Assembly (NCBI GenBank): GCA_963575745.1 | Contig: CAUYUJ010016471.1 | Span: 593,335-657,334 of the forward strand | Direction: 5' to 3' | Source: Prorocentrum cordatum | Lineage: Eukaryota > Sar > Dinophyceae > Prorocentrales > Prorocentraceae | DNA: 64,000 nt | Part shown: piece after piece, positions 44,452-55,336 of the stretch | Layout of the letters: every line of letters begins with the position of its first letter | How positions within the stretch are numbered: position 1 is the first letter of the stretch | Notes under the pieces: model-generated | What the model saw: only the letters and a program-made list of their open reading frames with translations | The model's database searches: none | Told to the model about the DNA's origin: nothing | Made by a program: the position numbers and the translations under genes

Positions 44452-45861
44452 GTTTCGCTAGTTCCTCGTGCGTTCCCAATCACGATGCTGTTTGTGGTGT
44501 TTTTGTTTTTCTTTTTTTGTTAAAAAAATGCCACGGCACAGCCGGTGGGTGTGCGATCAGTTATGAGAATCCTTGTTGTCATGGGGTCTTTGGAGTCACG
44601 TCCTACGGCGCAGGGAGAGAGCTGTCGATCACAATCGCCGCCCCAGGGCAAAACAGGGATGCGCACGAGGGTTCGGGAGAAGAAGATCTCGTCGATACTG
44701 ACGTACCCCCCGAATTGGACCCAGGTGATGCTGAGGTTGAGGTGCCGATCTCTGCGACGGAGCGATTCAAACAGAGCGCTGCTTCCCTCTCGCATTTATT
44801 TATTCATACCCCAAAGCATCCGTATTGCACAGTATGTAACTGGGCAAAGGCCATACGGCGCCAACAGAGAAAGGCGCAACAGAAGGGCTGAGGGGACCGC
44901 GACCATACGCGAACCCCACGACGTTCGGACACCTGACCACAACGGATCACTGGCTTGCGATGGATGACCTATAGCGGGGGCTCCACGACGAGACCGCGCG
45001 CGTGACTTTTCGCGACCGGGAAACCGATTTCATAGCAGCTCAGGGTGCACGCGACAAATCAGCGATTCATGTATGCAACTGTTTGATTAACCTCAAAGCA
45101 CCAAGGGAGAAATTAGAGTTTGCTATACCGACGCTGCTAGGGAGCTCGCCAGAACTTGCATCGAACTTAAGATAGCGCATGACGCTACCATTCCTGGCAA
45201 CAAGAAGGTCATGGCTGTTGCCGAACGATCACATGGGATTGTTCAAATTGGGGACACGAGCGCTGCTCATGCAAGCGGGCATTCCCCCACCATTTTGGAC
45301 GCATGCGGTTCGATTGTTTGCCTTTGCTATAATGCAAGGATTCCTGAGAACGGTGAGTCGTCATGGAGGCGCAGATTGGGGCACGATTTTGCTGTCCCAC
45401 TTCTTCCACTTGGTTCTCTCGTACGATTTATGCCTCCACCCGAGTCTAGGCTTCGGATCGCCAAAAATGGCGGGACTATGATTTCGGGGATTTACTTCGG
45501 ATATGTGCATAAGGCGGGGAGCATGGTTGGACGAGAGAGCTACGTGGCACCAATCCGACAATTCGATGGTCTGAACATGAAGACTGGGGGGGCGCCAGCT
45601 GGCAAACGTCCAATCAGCGAGAGATCAGATCAAGTATACAGCAATATCTTGGACGGCACAGTACCCGACCAAGAGCCTAAATTCTTTATGCGTGAAGCAT
45701 ACGAGATTGCACAAACTACAGTCCAGAATGTGACAAGTCCTCCCAGCAGCGTTCCTGACGGCACAGCCGGTCACGAACCAAAGCCGGGAACACAAGCAGC
45801 TACGGATCCCAGTGCATCGACGAAACCACCGCCCCGAACGCGAGGCGAGGTCGCATCCTAA
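44452..45861 (+). pseudogene. GAG-pre-integrase zinc motif and integrase
   Basis: 'SHLFIHTPKHPYCTVCNWAK' (about 44,800-44,860) is the HHCC zinc motif (H-x3-H...C-x2-C). 'FGHLTTTDHWLAMDD' near 44,930 gives the first catalytic Asp. 'CYTDAARELA' from 45121 gives the second Asp region, and 'AVAERSHGIVQ' the conserved AER block. 'LGTRALLMQAGIPPPFWTHA' lies in a shifted frame (45179-45481). The frame 45211-45861 continues with Pro-rich sequence. Integrase would insert the cDNA into the genome. Stops and two frame changes predict no activity. Confidence 0.8.
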
Positions 45862-46756
45862 CCCAATGAAGATGACTCCGATGACGATGGTCCGGGGGGA
45901 TTTGTTGTGGATGACGTGCTTGCGATAGCAGGCGGTGGGGATCGTCGGCGAGATTCTCGGCCTGATGATGGCCCTAATAAAAAGCTGGGTCTTGCCCATG
46001 CGGAGTACAGATTGGATCGACCGTCGTTAATTTCTCAGTGGCGCAGCCGCGGTCGAGAGTGCCTGGGCCTTGACAACTTCTGGCTCGCACCACGCAGAGC
46101 CTAAACGCTATGGAGTGCCACGAAGATAAACGCATTGTTGCAGGACTTAACAAAGAAGAATTGACGGGAAAACTGCCGTTAAAGGGAGGAGGGGCAACTT
46201 GCAGCATACGAGTTGTCTTGTATTACGATCCTGACTATGGTATCGTATCACGCGCTTGGGTTACTGACCCAGATTCACGCTACGGGGCACAATGGCTCAA
46301 GAAGTTGCCCAGTTCTACAAGCCCGGGCATGCGCCCCAGTCGGCGGTTTAACATGAGCCATGCGGAGCGAAGGAATGCGGTGGAGCAATTCCGAATGGAG
46401 AAACGGGCATTCTTTGGCATTGTTGATCCAGGACTCTTGCTCTTCTTCGAGACATTGGAATCGACACAGTCGATCTCCAGAATGCACAAGGACGACAGTC
46501 GGATGGTGAATCTCTAGAGTGCAACGTTCATTCGAGCGTTGAAATGGGACAATGAAAGCGAGGGGGGGACGATGTGCCAAGGGGCACTGGCGTTGACTGG
46601 CGCGCCGTCCTGCACCCTGCGGGAGCCAGCGGAATCTTCCACCGACGCTGGCTCCGCGAGTGACCAAGATACCTCCGATGATGGGGGGCCATGGTGGAAA
46701 CAGACATGGCACGGATGGGGCTATTTTGAGAGACGGATTTCTTCCTGACGCAGTCA
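45862..46756 (+). pseudogene. Linker between integrase and RT
   Basis: Frames 45907-46104 and 46110-46517 contain protein-like sequence ('CSIRVVLYYDPDYGIVSRAW', 'NMSHAERRNAVEQFRMEKRA', 'FFGIVDPGLLLFFETLES') without a recognised domain; they probably bridge integrase and RT. Hairpin motifs occur at 46039 (one arm imperfect), 46462 (CGAC/GTCG form) and 46746 (TGAC/GTCA form). Confidence 0.4.
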
Positions 46757-47961
46757 GTGAGGACATTTGCGTTCTCGCAACTGTCTCGGTTCAGCGAGAA
46801 TAGCTTGACTTCGAGCCCGGCGGCCGTCGCTTCGCGACGTAGCGTTCCTCGCACGCCATTGCAGTCAGCCGAGGCACGTCTTCCGTTACACCGCGAGTCA
46901 GAAAGGGTGGAAACCAGGTGTCTATACAACCCGTTCACCGATGAGATGCGTTTTGTTGAGCAGGCACGCGAATTGCCGATTGAATTCCAATCGCAATAAA
47001 GTCCCGCAGTTGTTGCAAGATCTGCATCTCAGGCTGAAGCCGCGGTGGATCAGGACGCTCGCAAAGCATTGCGAATCGAGCGGGACCGATTGCGAAGCAT
47101 CGGTGCTTGGGACGAGTCGAGAGTGATGGAATACAGCGACGCCGTCCAACAACGAAAGGGACAAACGACTCATGTCGGCCGATTGTTTGCTATTTTAGTT
47201 GAGAAGAATGCGGAACTCCCGGTCGGACACATAGACCCGCAAATATAACAGGTCGCGTTGTCCTGTAGCTTTGTCCCAGGAGCTTTCTAGAAGCCCGGCC
47301 ACCACGCAGGCTAGCCAGGCGGCGGGCACTTATGGTCTCTTTGAGGGGAATGATATCCAACAGGTGGATGCTAAACAGGCCTACGCCCAGTCCAAACTCG
47401 GGGGAACTCCAACATGGTTTTCTTCCCGCGAGAAGAATGGCCGTCTGCTTGGAAGAGTATGAGAAATCCTGTATGTCATCTCATTGTTCCACACTACGGA
47501 AACCCTGATTATGGCGGATCTTGGGAGCAATACCGTGAAGGACATGCAACCTCAAAAGGATTTATCAAATGTTGTCCTTGGCGCAGTTGCTATTTGCATA
47601 CCGAACAACGTTTGTTTCTTCTTATTAATGTTCATGGAAAAAGGCTGGCGTCTGTTACAAGAGGCCTCTGCAGGTTGCCCTAGAGGCATTGAGATCGTTC
47701 CACCCACTAACGTCGCGAGGTATCTGGGTTGTGAACATCATCTCCACGCGACGAGTGAAATGGCAGGGGGAACTACCCACCGGTCTCGATCATCCGCCGC
47801 CGAAGGCACCAAAACCATCTTCCATCGGCTCTGCGCCAGAGAATGATGACGAGGAAACGGGGGGTGAATCAGCGGCGCAGCCGACTGAGCCACATCAACC
47901 CCGAGCGCCGAAATTCATTCGAGTCATCGGATATGATGCGACTGAGTTCTTTGACTCCTGA
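46757..47961 (+). pseudogene. Copia reverse transcriptase, catalytic pair lost
   Basis: 'IGAWDESRVMEYSDAVQ' and 'THVGRLFAILVEKNAELP' (frame 47045) match the RT N-terminus of dinoflagellate Copia elements. 'QQVDAKQAYAQSKLGGTPTW' (frame 47271) contains the first catalytic Asp (47367-47369). 'REEWPSAWKSMRNPVCHL' and 'HYGNPDYGGSWEQY' (frame 47414) follow. Where YVDD is expected the sequence reads 'LINVHGKRLA', so both catalytic Asp are gone. A 'ARYLGCEHHLH' block (about 47,717-47,750) precedes RNase H. Three frame changes occur within 0.9 kb. Confidence 0.8.
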
Positions 47962-48253
47962 CGAGGAGGCCCGCGGGGGGAGGAACACCCACCTGCGGAG
48001 GAGGCAATAGCAGCTGTGCGAGGAGTCGATATCAACACAGCTTCTCCGGATACGCCAGTTGAGGTCCACGGCTTGCCAGCGGCAACCGGCCCAGATGATC
48101 CAGAACCACCGACGCAGTCGGGGGCACTGCAACCTATTGCGGCCAGGGGTTCTCATGCAGATTTCATATGGAGCAAGAATGGCTCGATGCGATTTACTGC
48201 GTGCAGTCTGTCACTCAGCGAGCTGCATCACGAAATGGACTGAGCAATAGGAC
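47962..48253 (+). other. Decayed segment between RT and RNase H
   Basis: The short frame 48016-48243 reads Asp/Pro-rich then 'ADFIWSKNGSMRFTACSLSL'. Hairpin motif CGAC-GCA-GTCG lies at 48110-48120. It is probably RT thumb/connection sequence, too decayed to place. Confidence 0.35.
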
Positions 48254-48823
48254 GTGGACCTTTTTCGTTTGATATGTCACATAAGATCCACGTCGTGGGT
48301 CGGTGACAAAATGGAGGATGTTATGATTAAGCGATATTATGATGCAGACCTCGCGAGTGATTTACGGACACATCGTAGTGCGAGTGCTAGCCGTCGAGTG
48401 ATCTGGGCTCCATGCACGCGAGCTAATCAGAGTATGGCATCGCGCAGACAAGCCTGCGTTGCCCATAGTACGCTTGAGGCGGAAATTGTTGCAGCAGATC
48501 TGGCATCGCGAACTGGGTCGCTTCCTGCCCTGTCGTATTGGGAAATATTGCTTCAAAGAAAAGTTCAATGTGCGCTCCTGGAAAATAATCGAATCGCATG
48601 TAGAGCGATTAAGGCCGGAGGTTCGATAAAATGGATGCACCTCCCGCGCGCCCACCGTGCTGATGCTGCTGCAATGTCTGAACAATTTACGCGTGGAACC
48701 GTTGCTTTGCAATGCGAACGTGCCCTGGATGAGGCTGCTGATTTCGGTGCCAAACGCTTCGCGGATCCTGCTGCGCGGGTCGAGGTTCTCTGCCTTGTTA
48801 ACATAGTTACCCACAAATTTTAG
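48254..48823 (+). pseudogene. Copia RNase H domain
   Basis: An open frame of 189 codons ending TAG 48821-48823. 'RYYDADLASDLRTHRSASA' gives the first Asp, and 'RRQACVAHSTLEAEIVAADL' the Glu. 'LLENNRIACRAIK' has Asn where the third acidic residue (EDN) is normal. It would degrade RNA in the RNA-DNA hybrid. The loss of one active-site acid fits an inactive copy. This is the last recognisable pol domain; about 11.5 kb of the element follows. Confidence 0.8.
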
Positions 48824-49193
48824 AAGGACAATCGGTACTAGGACTATCTTGCATCGATGTTCACTGATGGTCTTCCCCAGAAACCCGGGGGGACCCCCAG
48901 CCTTGAATAGGTCTGTAGGTCTGAAAGCTGCGGTGCGTCCAGGGGGCACTGTGAAGAGCGAAAAGATACATAAAAAGAAACGGGTAACCAGAAGGTCGCC
49001 AGTGACGTCCGCGCCCACAAAGCATACGGACATGACCGGAACACCCAAGGTGGATGCTGCAGTAGCCACCGAAAAAAGAACCGATGCAGCACCCGGCACA
49101 GCTTGCAGCGTTGACAACCAGAGACCCTCCGGGGTCAAGAAGGGCGGTTATATGAAAAGCTCTCAACAGCGGTAGTCACGAGAAGATAAAGAG
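48824..49193 (+). other. Junction between pol and the extra module
   Basis: A short Lys/Arg/Thr-rich frame (48849-49175) with no motif. There is no copy of the LTR, no polypurine tract next to an LTR-like start, and no tandem repeat here. This is the place where a second element's boundary would be expected if the region were two elements. Confidence 0.4.
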
Positions 49194-50690
49194 ATGATGG
49201 CTATGTTCGAGATAACTGATAGTGAATCTGATGTCTCAGATAGACCAACACAGCCCATCGAGCAGGTAGATTGCATTGACATTGCCGATGTGGCTGTAGC
49301 AGAACAGGCTGTTAATGTATCAGCGCCTTCGATTGGTCAGTCAATGTCAGACCCGGCCGTTGTAGGTAAGGAGTGCAACTTAGAAAGATTGATACTTGAA
49401 TGCTGCTGTGGGCCGAACAGCAAGATAGGTGATTCAAGTAACTTCGTTGACTACTCGTGTCGGGTTGTACGATAGCCTGAAAACGAGGATATGAGAACTG
49501 AAAAAGGTAAAAATAAGACACTCGGGGATATCAAGGAGTTCCAGGGACAACACATGTCACTTTGGGCCTCGATCCCGTGCACTGGAGGCTCTCCCTGGCA
49601 GTATGTTAGCGAGGCTCACTACTTTCGCAGGGGCGACCATAGATCTCTTAGAAGGCTTCGAGGGTTCCGAACGGATTTCCGGTATCTCTTCTGAAATGTT
49701 AGGGAGATCGCGCGTGCTGTCGTTGCTGCGGGGGGTATAGCGTGTATAGAGTGGCCCAGCCAATGCATGTATTGGAAGGGCCCCCTGGTCAAAGCATTCA
49801 TGAGATAAATAGAATTGCACAAGATAGCGTTGCATGGTTGTGCGTACGGATTGAAGGATAGGAGAGGGCATATCATGAAGAAGCCGTGGACTATCGCTTC
49901 AACATCCAACGTTGCGACTAATGGTTCGGAGCACAGGTGCGATGGCACACGTGCACATGTGGAGGCGCGCGGTGAGGATTGCAAGCTCGCCGAAGAATAT
50001 TCAGAGGAGTTCGCTAAACAAGTGCATGTTGTTCTTGCGCGTGCTGCTGCATGCTCTTTCTCCTATCCTTCTTTGCATTGCCGCAACATTTGTGCCGCTG
50101 CCATTCTCGCTCGCAAGCAGGCGCAGGACCGCCCTCGGTCCCGCGCCCAAATAGCGGAGCCGCCGCATACTCGCAGCCGCGCCCCCCCCGCCAGCCGCGG
50201 GCATCATCTGTCGGCCTTCCGGCAGTCCCTCCGCCCGACCAAAAGAAACCGTGCATTCCCAACGGTGCAACCGTTTGGGATGGGCGAGATGTGCATGAAG
50301 GATAAGTGGGTTCATCGATGCAAGACCATAGGGTGCAGATACTTCGCGGGGATCACCAGGACACGATCCAAGGCTGATTCTGTAGAGGGAGATCAGCCGC
50401 CGGATGGGCCGGCAGAGGAGAGAATAGCGGCGCGGCCGATGGAGTGTTCTGAGAATTTGGATTGCCGAGACAGCGTGGACGAGAATGGCAATCACGCCGC
50501 TTCCATGCAAGATGATAATATCTGCCTACGATATGACTTCTCCACGAATTGCCCATCTGAGGTTGTGAAGAAGATAGTTGATGCGTTGGAAATCAGTGAA
50601 CCCCGAACGGCACAGCCGCAAGGGAAGCTGAAAGTGCCAGTTATGGACACATCGGAACATTACCCGAAGAGAACGGACGACGCAGAATGA
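49194..50690 (+). pseudogene. Methyltransferase-like domain in the extra module
   Basis: One frame stays in sense for 499 codons across three stops (TAG 49473, TGA 49692, TAA 49806). In order: 'LILECCCGPNSKIGD' (Cys-Gly-Pro-Asn-Ser at 49407-49421), 'LWASIPCTGGSPWQ' (Pro-Cys-Thr at 49575-49583), 'CIEWPSQCMYW' (Glu-Trp-Pro at 49749-49757), 'LHGCAYGLKD' (about 49,830-49,860), 'KKPWTIAST', then His/Cys residues ('HRCDG...AHVEARG'). The spacing of an AdoMet-loop-like start, an S-x-P-C-T block and an E-W-P block recalls motifs I, IV (PPC) and VI (ENV) of C5 methyltransferases. It is not a standard match, and assignment as a methyltransferase is inference. From memory this block recurs in dinoflagellate predicted proteins. 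A second part (about 50,100-50,690) has 'CMKDKWVHRCKTIGCRYFA'. Confidence 0.5.
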
Positions 50691-50841
50691 GTATTAAGGA
50701 CATTCAGAAGGTGAGCCGGAAACAAGCGAGGTCAAGTCCCATGGAAGATATACTACCAGAAAATGGACCAACGTTGAATTGCAGCACGCGTACCATTTGG
50801 AGCCCGACCAGGACGACGAATAATTTCTTTGCGATGAGAAG

Positions 50842-51213
50842 GTGCCGCAAATGCGTCGCGGACAATGGCTACAGCAGAACGTCATGATGCGTAATGGCCT
50901 CTCACATTCATGGACAGATGATACTGTTGTGGCTCGCTGGCACGCAATGAAGAGGTGGAGTCTACAAATGAATCAGTCGTGCAGCGTTTGTAGTAAACTA
51001 TCCGTTGATCCGTGGACTGTTTTCTGGACAACATGCAAGCCAGACTCTGAAGGGAGCTTCGGGGGCAATTTTGAAGGTCCGCCTCCAGTATCAGCGCAGA
51101 TCAAAGAATGGCAGCATTTTCAATCGCATGTTCATCCTTGCACTACGTTGAGATGTAGATTTTTCCCCGGGCCCTCCAGGGGATCCGATGAGCAAGCCTG
51201 TTCGTTGCTGTGA
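50842..51213 (+). pseudogene. Extra-module ORF with Cys pairs
   Basis: 123 codons with 'TVVARWHAMKRWSLQMNQ', then 'CSVCSKLSVDPWTVFWTTC' and a later Cys pair ('CTTLRC'). The C-x2-C...C spacing could bind zinc. No family was recognised. It continues the module downstream of the methyltransferase-like domain in a different frame. Confidence 0.35.
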
Positions 51214-51227
51214 CCGTGGAGAGATAA

Positions 51228-52037
51228 TTGGACCTGTGCTATGAACTGCCAAAGCCTTTTACGTGGCTGGTGCAGGTTACTTTTGTCACCGTTAAAGCTA
51301 TGGACAGATGGACTGGTAAGGCTGTTTTCATGAACGTTTGGGGACCATCTAAGAATAGGCCCTCACACAGCCCTGCTGTTGACGGCTGGGGGACTTATTT
51401 TGCACTCCCAGTTGTCAAAGGGGAGCCGAAAGTTTAAATGAATGTCATCTCCCAGGCGACGATTGGGAACGCCCTGAATGATCCCCACTGCGGAGGCGAT
51501 GATCAGGGATAACCTCAAACCAAGAAGGCTAAACTCCGCCCAACGACACAGTCGCCTGAGAAGGGAGAGACGCTCCTGAGAGAAGACAGTGCGTTGACCC
51601 GAAAGGTCAACTCTCCATTCATGCGCATGGGCGACGAGGAAGGTCAATTGCCCGTTAAGGTGGCGAAGTTCGAGTCTCCCATGAACGTTAACACAGACAC
51701 TGCTTTTTCGGACATCACACTTTCAGATCCGCCCGCGGGCGCTCCGGGGGGAGCTAGTTCTTCGAACTCCGGTGCCTGGTGCGGCGCTTCGAGCGGGAGT
51801 GCTTCTTCTGGACCCCCCGGCACCGGCACAGCCGGGGGTTGGGGATCGCGGTCAAATACCAGACCCGGCGGCGGAAATGACGGGCGGAACCCGCGCGGCC
51901 CTAACGAGGGCGGAGGAGGAGATCAGCTTCCTGATCCTCGACCACCTGACCCCCCCCGAAATTTGGAACGCACTGCAGCACAGGCATCGAATTGGGGCCA
52001 GCACAGCCGCACCCCTGCCAAACAGCGAAGTGACTGA
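51228..52037 (+). pseudogene. Extra-module frames, Gly/Ser-rich
   Basis: The frame 51228-51437 ('PFTWLVQVTFVTVKAMDRWT') is followed, after a 156-bp gap, by 51594-52037, which becomes Gly/Ser/Pro-rich and probably disordered. Hairpin motifs lie at 51544 (CGAC/GTCG) and 51824 (exact). No domain was recognised. Confidence 0.3.
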
Positions 52038-52928
52038 CGAATGGCTTCGTTGCATCAGAGATATTTCAATGCTGTATGCTGACGTGGTAAATCCTTCCCT
52101 TGCGAACTCACTTGCATGGCTTCAATGCCAGCAGTGTTGTCAAGCCATCACAATAATGGCGGAAGTGCATGGGCATGGTTGGATTCCCTACAGCGGTGAG
52201 GATTTGGCCGCTTTGATGAGGAGTGGCAGGTCTCCAAGAGATTTCTTTCGACTTTTGAAACAGAGCACTCACATAGGAAATCAGTACTTGGGTGCCGTCA
52301 TGCATCTTATTGCTGACCCTACGCGCACATTCAGCGATGCAAAGAACAAGAGGCTCGGCCCCGGTGCAAGCCCACAATCTTTTATGAGGGATCATCTCTT
52401 TGGATCGGAGGTAGATATTAAATGCGGAGCATGCGGACCAACGCTCCTGGAATTGATCAAGAAGGAAAACGTGTGGAACAATCAGGTTTCCGGCCGTATG
52501 GCTAATTTCAGGCCAGGGGAAAATGCGCCAATCCAGTATGTATGTATATATATATATTGGACCATAACTGATTGCTGATGCTGATTACAATATCACAGGA
52601 CTCCCAGGGCCCAGGAGCGAAACGGAAGAACGCTGAGCCTGAGAAGTTGGTGGCATTGCTAGGGAAATTCTACGAGACAGCTGAGAGGATGATCGATGAA
52701 GCTGACAAACGTTCCAAGTCAGGAGGTATTCAGATATTCTATGTTGGTGGAGATCACAGATGCTGGCAATCCGAGAGTGGATCAGTCAAAATGAACCAAA
52801 TATGGGATGATATTGCTACTTTGTTGTGGGCGCGCATGAATCAGCGCATCGAACGGTGCCCGGTCGCAGGTATTCAGCCCAAAATTTGGACGGCGCATGT
52901 TTATATCGGAAACTTCGCCACACTATGA
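51772..52928 (+). pseudogene. Extra-module globular region, unrecognised
   Basis: The frame 51772-52578 gives 'SFLILDHLTPPEIWNALQHR', 'WLQCQQCCQAITIMAEVHGH' and 'GAVMHLIADPTRTFSDAKNK', ending in an ATATAT run at 52548-52558. The frame 52572-52928 gives 'EKLVALLGKFYETAERMIDE' and 'MNQIWDDIATLLWARMNQRI'. Both look like folded, helix-rich protein. No family was recognised. Confidence 0.4.
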
Positions 52929-54079
52929 ATGATGGATACCACTTTGTCGACAAACATGAGTCATGCAATTTGGGCGAAGACGGTCAAACTGTCGATGTCC
53001 AAGGAGGTGAGTTGATGGCCGATCACATGATGAAAGCAGCTCGTTTAGCAGCCTGGTTCGCTTGCCAACCCCCTGGCGGCTCAGCCGCTTTGGGGTGGAC
53101 TTGCAACAACGACCTGCGAGGAGATGGTTGCGCGAAGATTGAAGCTACCTTTGAGGAGCATGTCATGCATTGGACAAACTGGTGCCCTACCGAGGGCGCC
53201 GCTCCTGTCTCGATGTTGGAAACGCTCCCATTTGCTGATCCGGCCACAACAGTTTCTCTACATTCTGATGGGTCAGGAGATGGAGCGAAGCATTCCCTGT
53301 TCTCGCCAGAGTGGACAGAGTTTATGTCGAAGGAAAGTAGTACTGAGAAATACTTGAGATGGGACGAGTACCATTACTTCCTAGAGAGGAGCTTGCCTTA
53401 CATACCTGGCATGCCTCCTGAGGGACGAACCATGCGCCGCGTTGGAGAAAATGTCCTCGTTGATCAGTTTATGCAGGACACGATAGAAGCATTGGATGAA
53501 TCTCGGCCGCTCTTTTCCTCACCTGCTAATCTTACCCAGCGAATTGCTCGGCGAGACTCCAAGGCCCAGTTCTCGCCGAGGCAGGATGATCACTTGCGTC
53601 AGCGTAAGAAGAAGTACCCACCGGTTGACGACAACGATGGTGTTCGCAGATGACCAGTCAAGTTGTTGCATCACACCACGATTGCGTTGATTGGTAAAGA
53701 TGGAGAGCAAAATCCACAGAGCATGTCTTTGAAACCCTTGAATGCTAGGGAGTTTGTTCAACGCCTCTACAGTGAGAATAATCTGCGGCCAGGCGAGAGT
53801 TATGATGATTTGATTTCCAAGCTAAAGAACAACGAGACACTATATAGTAATCGATTGTGCGCCGCATCAAACGGAGATGCATGGCTGGCGGAACAACTGC
53901 TTCAGGAAAGCACCAAGCGACCAATTTTGCGCAGAATGCGCGAGTCCAAATTGGGCCAAGTTCTTTGTCACAAGACGCGACCGCACAGCGCCCGGGGAAC
54001 CAAGGACAAATGCCGACCGCGCTGCGTGGAAGAAAGCAGCGATTGTAGTGCGCAACGAAAAGCAGGAGTGTCCAGTTGA
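52826..54079 (+). pseudogene. Extra-module region with one in-frame TGA, unrecognised
   Basis: Frame 52826-53653, then TGA 53651-53653, then the same frame to 54079. It includes 'HMMKAARLAAWFACQPPGGS', 'GWTCNNDLRGDGCAKIEATF', 'MHWTNWCPTEGAAP', 'YLRWDEYHYFLERSLPYIPG' and 'LNAREFVQRLYSENNLRPGE'. Near 53,880-54,050 another frame reads 'DQFCAECASPNWAKFFV', a possible single zinc knuckle. It is Cys/Trp-rich and folded-looking, but no family was recognised. The hairpin at 53077 has a TCA loop. Confidence 0.45.
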
Positions 54080-55265
54080 CGCTGCCCCCCAAGGTTACTG
54101 ATGATGAATTATCAGAACTAGTTGCCGGTAAGAATTGGGCAAGGCAGCCCTTCGGAACATCCATCGGGGCGCTTCATTCGATTCTCGAAGGGTATCAGGC
54201 CCTTCCTTCCGACCCGGAATACGGGGGACATGTGAAGAAGACGAACCTCAGAATATGCTCTTTTGCAGACCCGGATGACAATCTTGCGACTCACCTAACA
54301 TATACAATGGCGGAAGAAACTTTCTGTGATGGATACTGGAATATTGTAGAAATAGTGTTTTGGAGTTATCCGAGGCCTGTTGCTGGCGATGGCGGTCCGA
54401 CGCAACAATGCACGACGGATAATGGTCAAGTTGTGATGAGTAAAATACGCATTTATCATTGGAGCCCCGCTGCGTTGCAGACGCATGGGAACGGATCTTG
54501 GACGATCGTGCGACACTTGTTGCGTGAAGGTGAAGCACTTGATAAACATTTCAATCTTGGACGATTGAGGAGTCAAGAAAGAGTTGCTTTGATAAATAAA
54601 GTCAGAGACTAGCAGTGTGAGTGGGTCCCTGATTCATCGCCGATCGAATGGCAGGAAAACACTTCACCATACCTCGAGCATGACCCGACGATGGGGAATA
54701 TTTGGGTACACTTGGAGAGCAAAGGGCGCAAACTCAATTTTGCGCGCCCGTTCCCGGATGCAGCGGAGGAGAGAGGGGCCAGTAGGCCCAGAGACAAAGG
54801 GGGGCTAAGGCCATGCCACCGGCACAGCCGGCGGGCGGGCCTGTCCCTCGCGAGTCTAAGCAGCCTCCGCGCTTTGAAGAGTTTCAGGGACCCAAACCTC
54901 CGCCTCCGAAGCCTGCCAGACCCCCCGTGCCTCCGATTCCTGAGGGCCAGAGGGGCACGACGGCTGATGAGTCCAATAATGCACAACAGGAACAGGATTT
55001 GCCCCCTACGGCACCGCCGCCAGGGGGCAGACATCGTTGGGAACCGTTGTCGGGCAATGCGGCGAAGCCGCCCATTCCTCCTCCCACGCCTGCCCCTAGA
55101 GCAGTGGCTAAGGAGCGGGATGCCAGTCAGACTCCAATGAGGGCGCCTAAGGCGGCACCGCCAGGTATACGCCATCCTCCTCCTCCTCCTCCTAGATGGG
55201 CCCCCGCTGAGAAGGGGGGGGGGGGGGGGGGCGCCTCCTGCGAAAGCAGACGTGCCGGCCGTTAA
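54076..55265 (+). pseudogene. Extra-module region ending in a Pro-rich segment
   Basis: The frame from 54076 stays in sense across TAG 54610-54612 to about 54,800 ('VVAGKNWARQPFGTSIGALH'-type start, 'DNLATHLTYTMAEETFCDGY', 'PTMGNIWVHLESKGRKLNFA'). Then 54813-55265 is strongly Pro-rich ('KPPPPKPARPPVPP'-like), a probable disordered linker. A G-run at about 55216-55231 breaks the frame; the frame 55252-55461 continues Pro-rich. A hairpin motif lies at 54820. Confidence 0.45.
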
Positions 55266-55336
55266 GAGCCCAAGGGTTCTGCCTATACCTCCCAGACCTC
55301 CCCCGAAGGATCCGCCAAGATTGGATTCTCAACGCG

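Noticed and set aside
48824-49193. Boundary between two nested or tandem elements
   Set aside because: No LTR copy, repeat, or change of strand or composition at this point, and the hairpin family continues across it. Kept as the main alternative to test.
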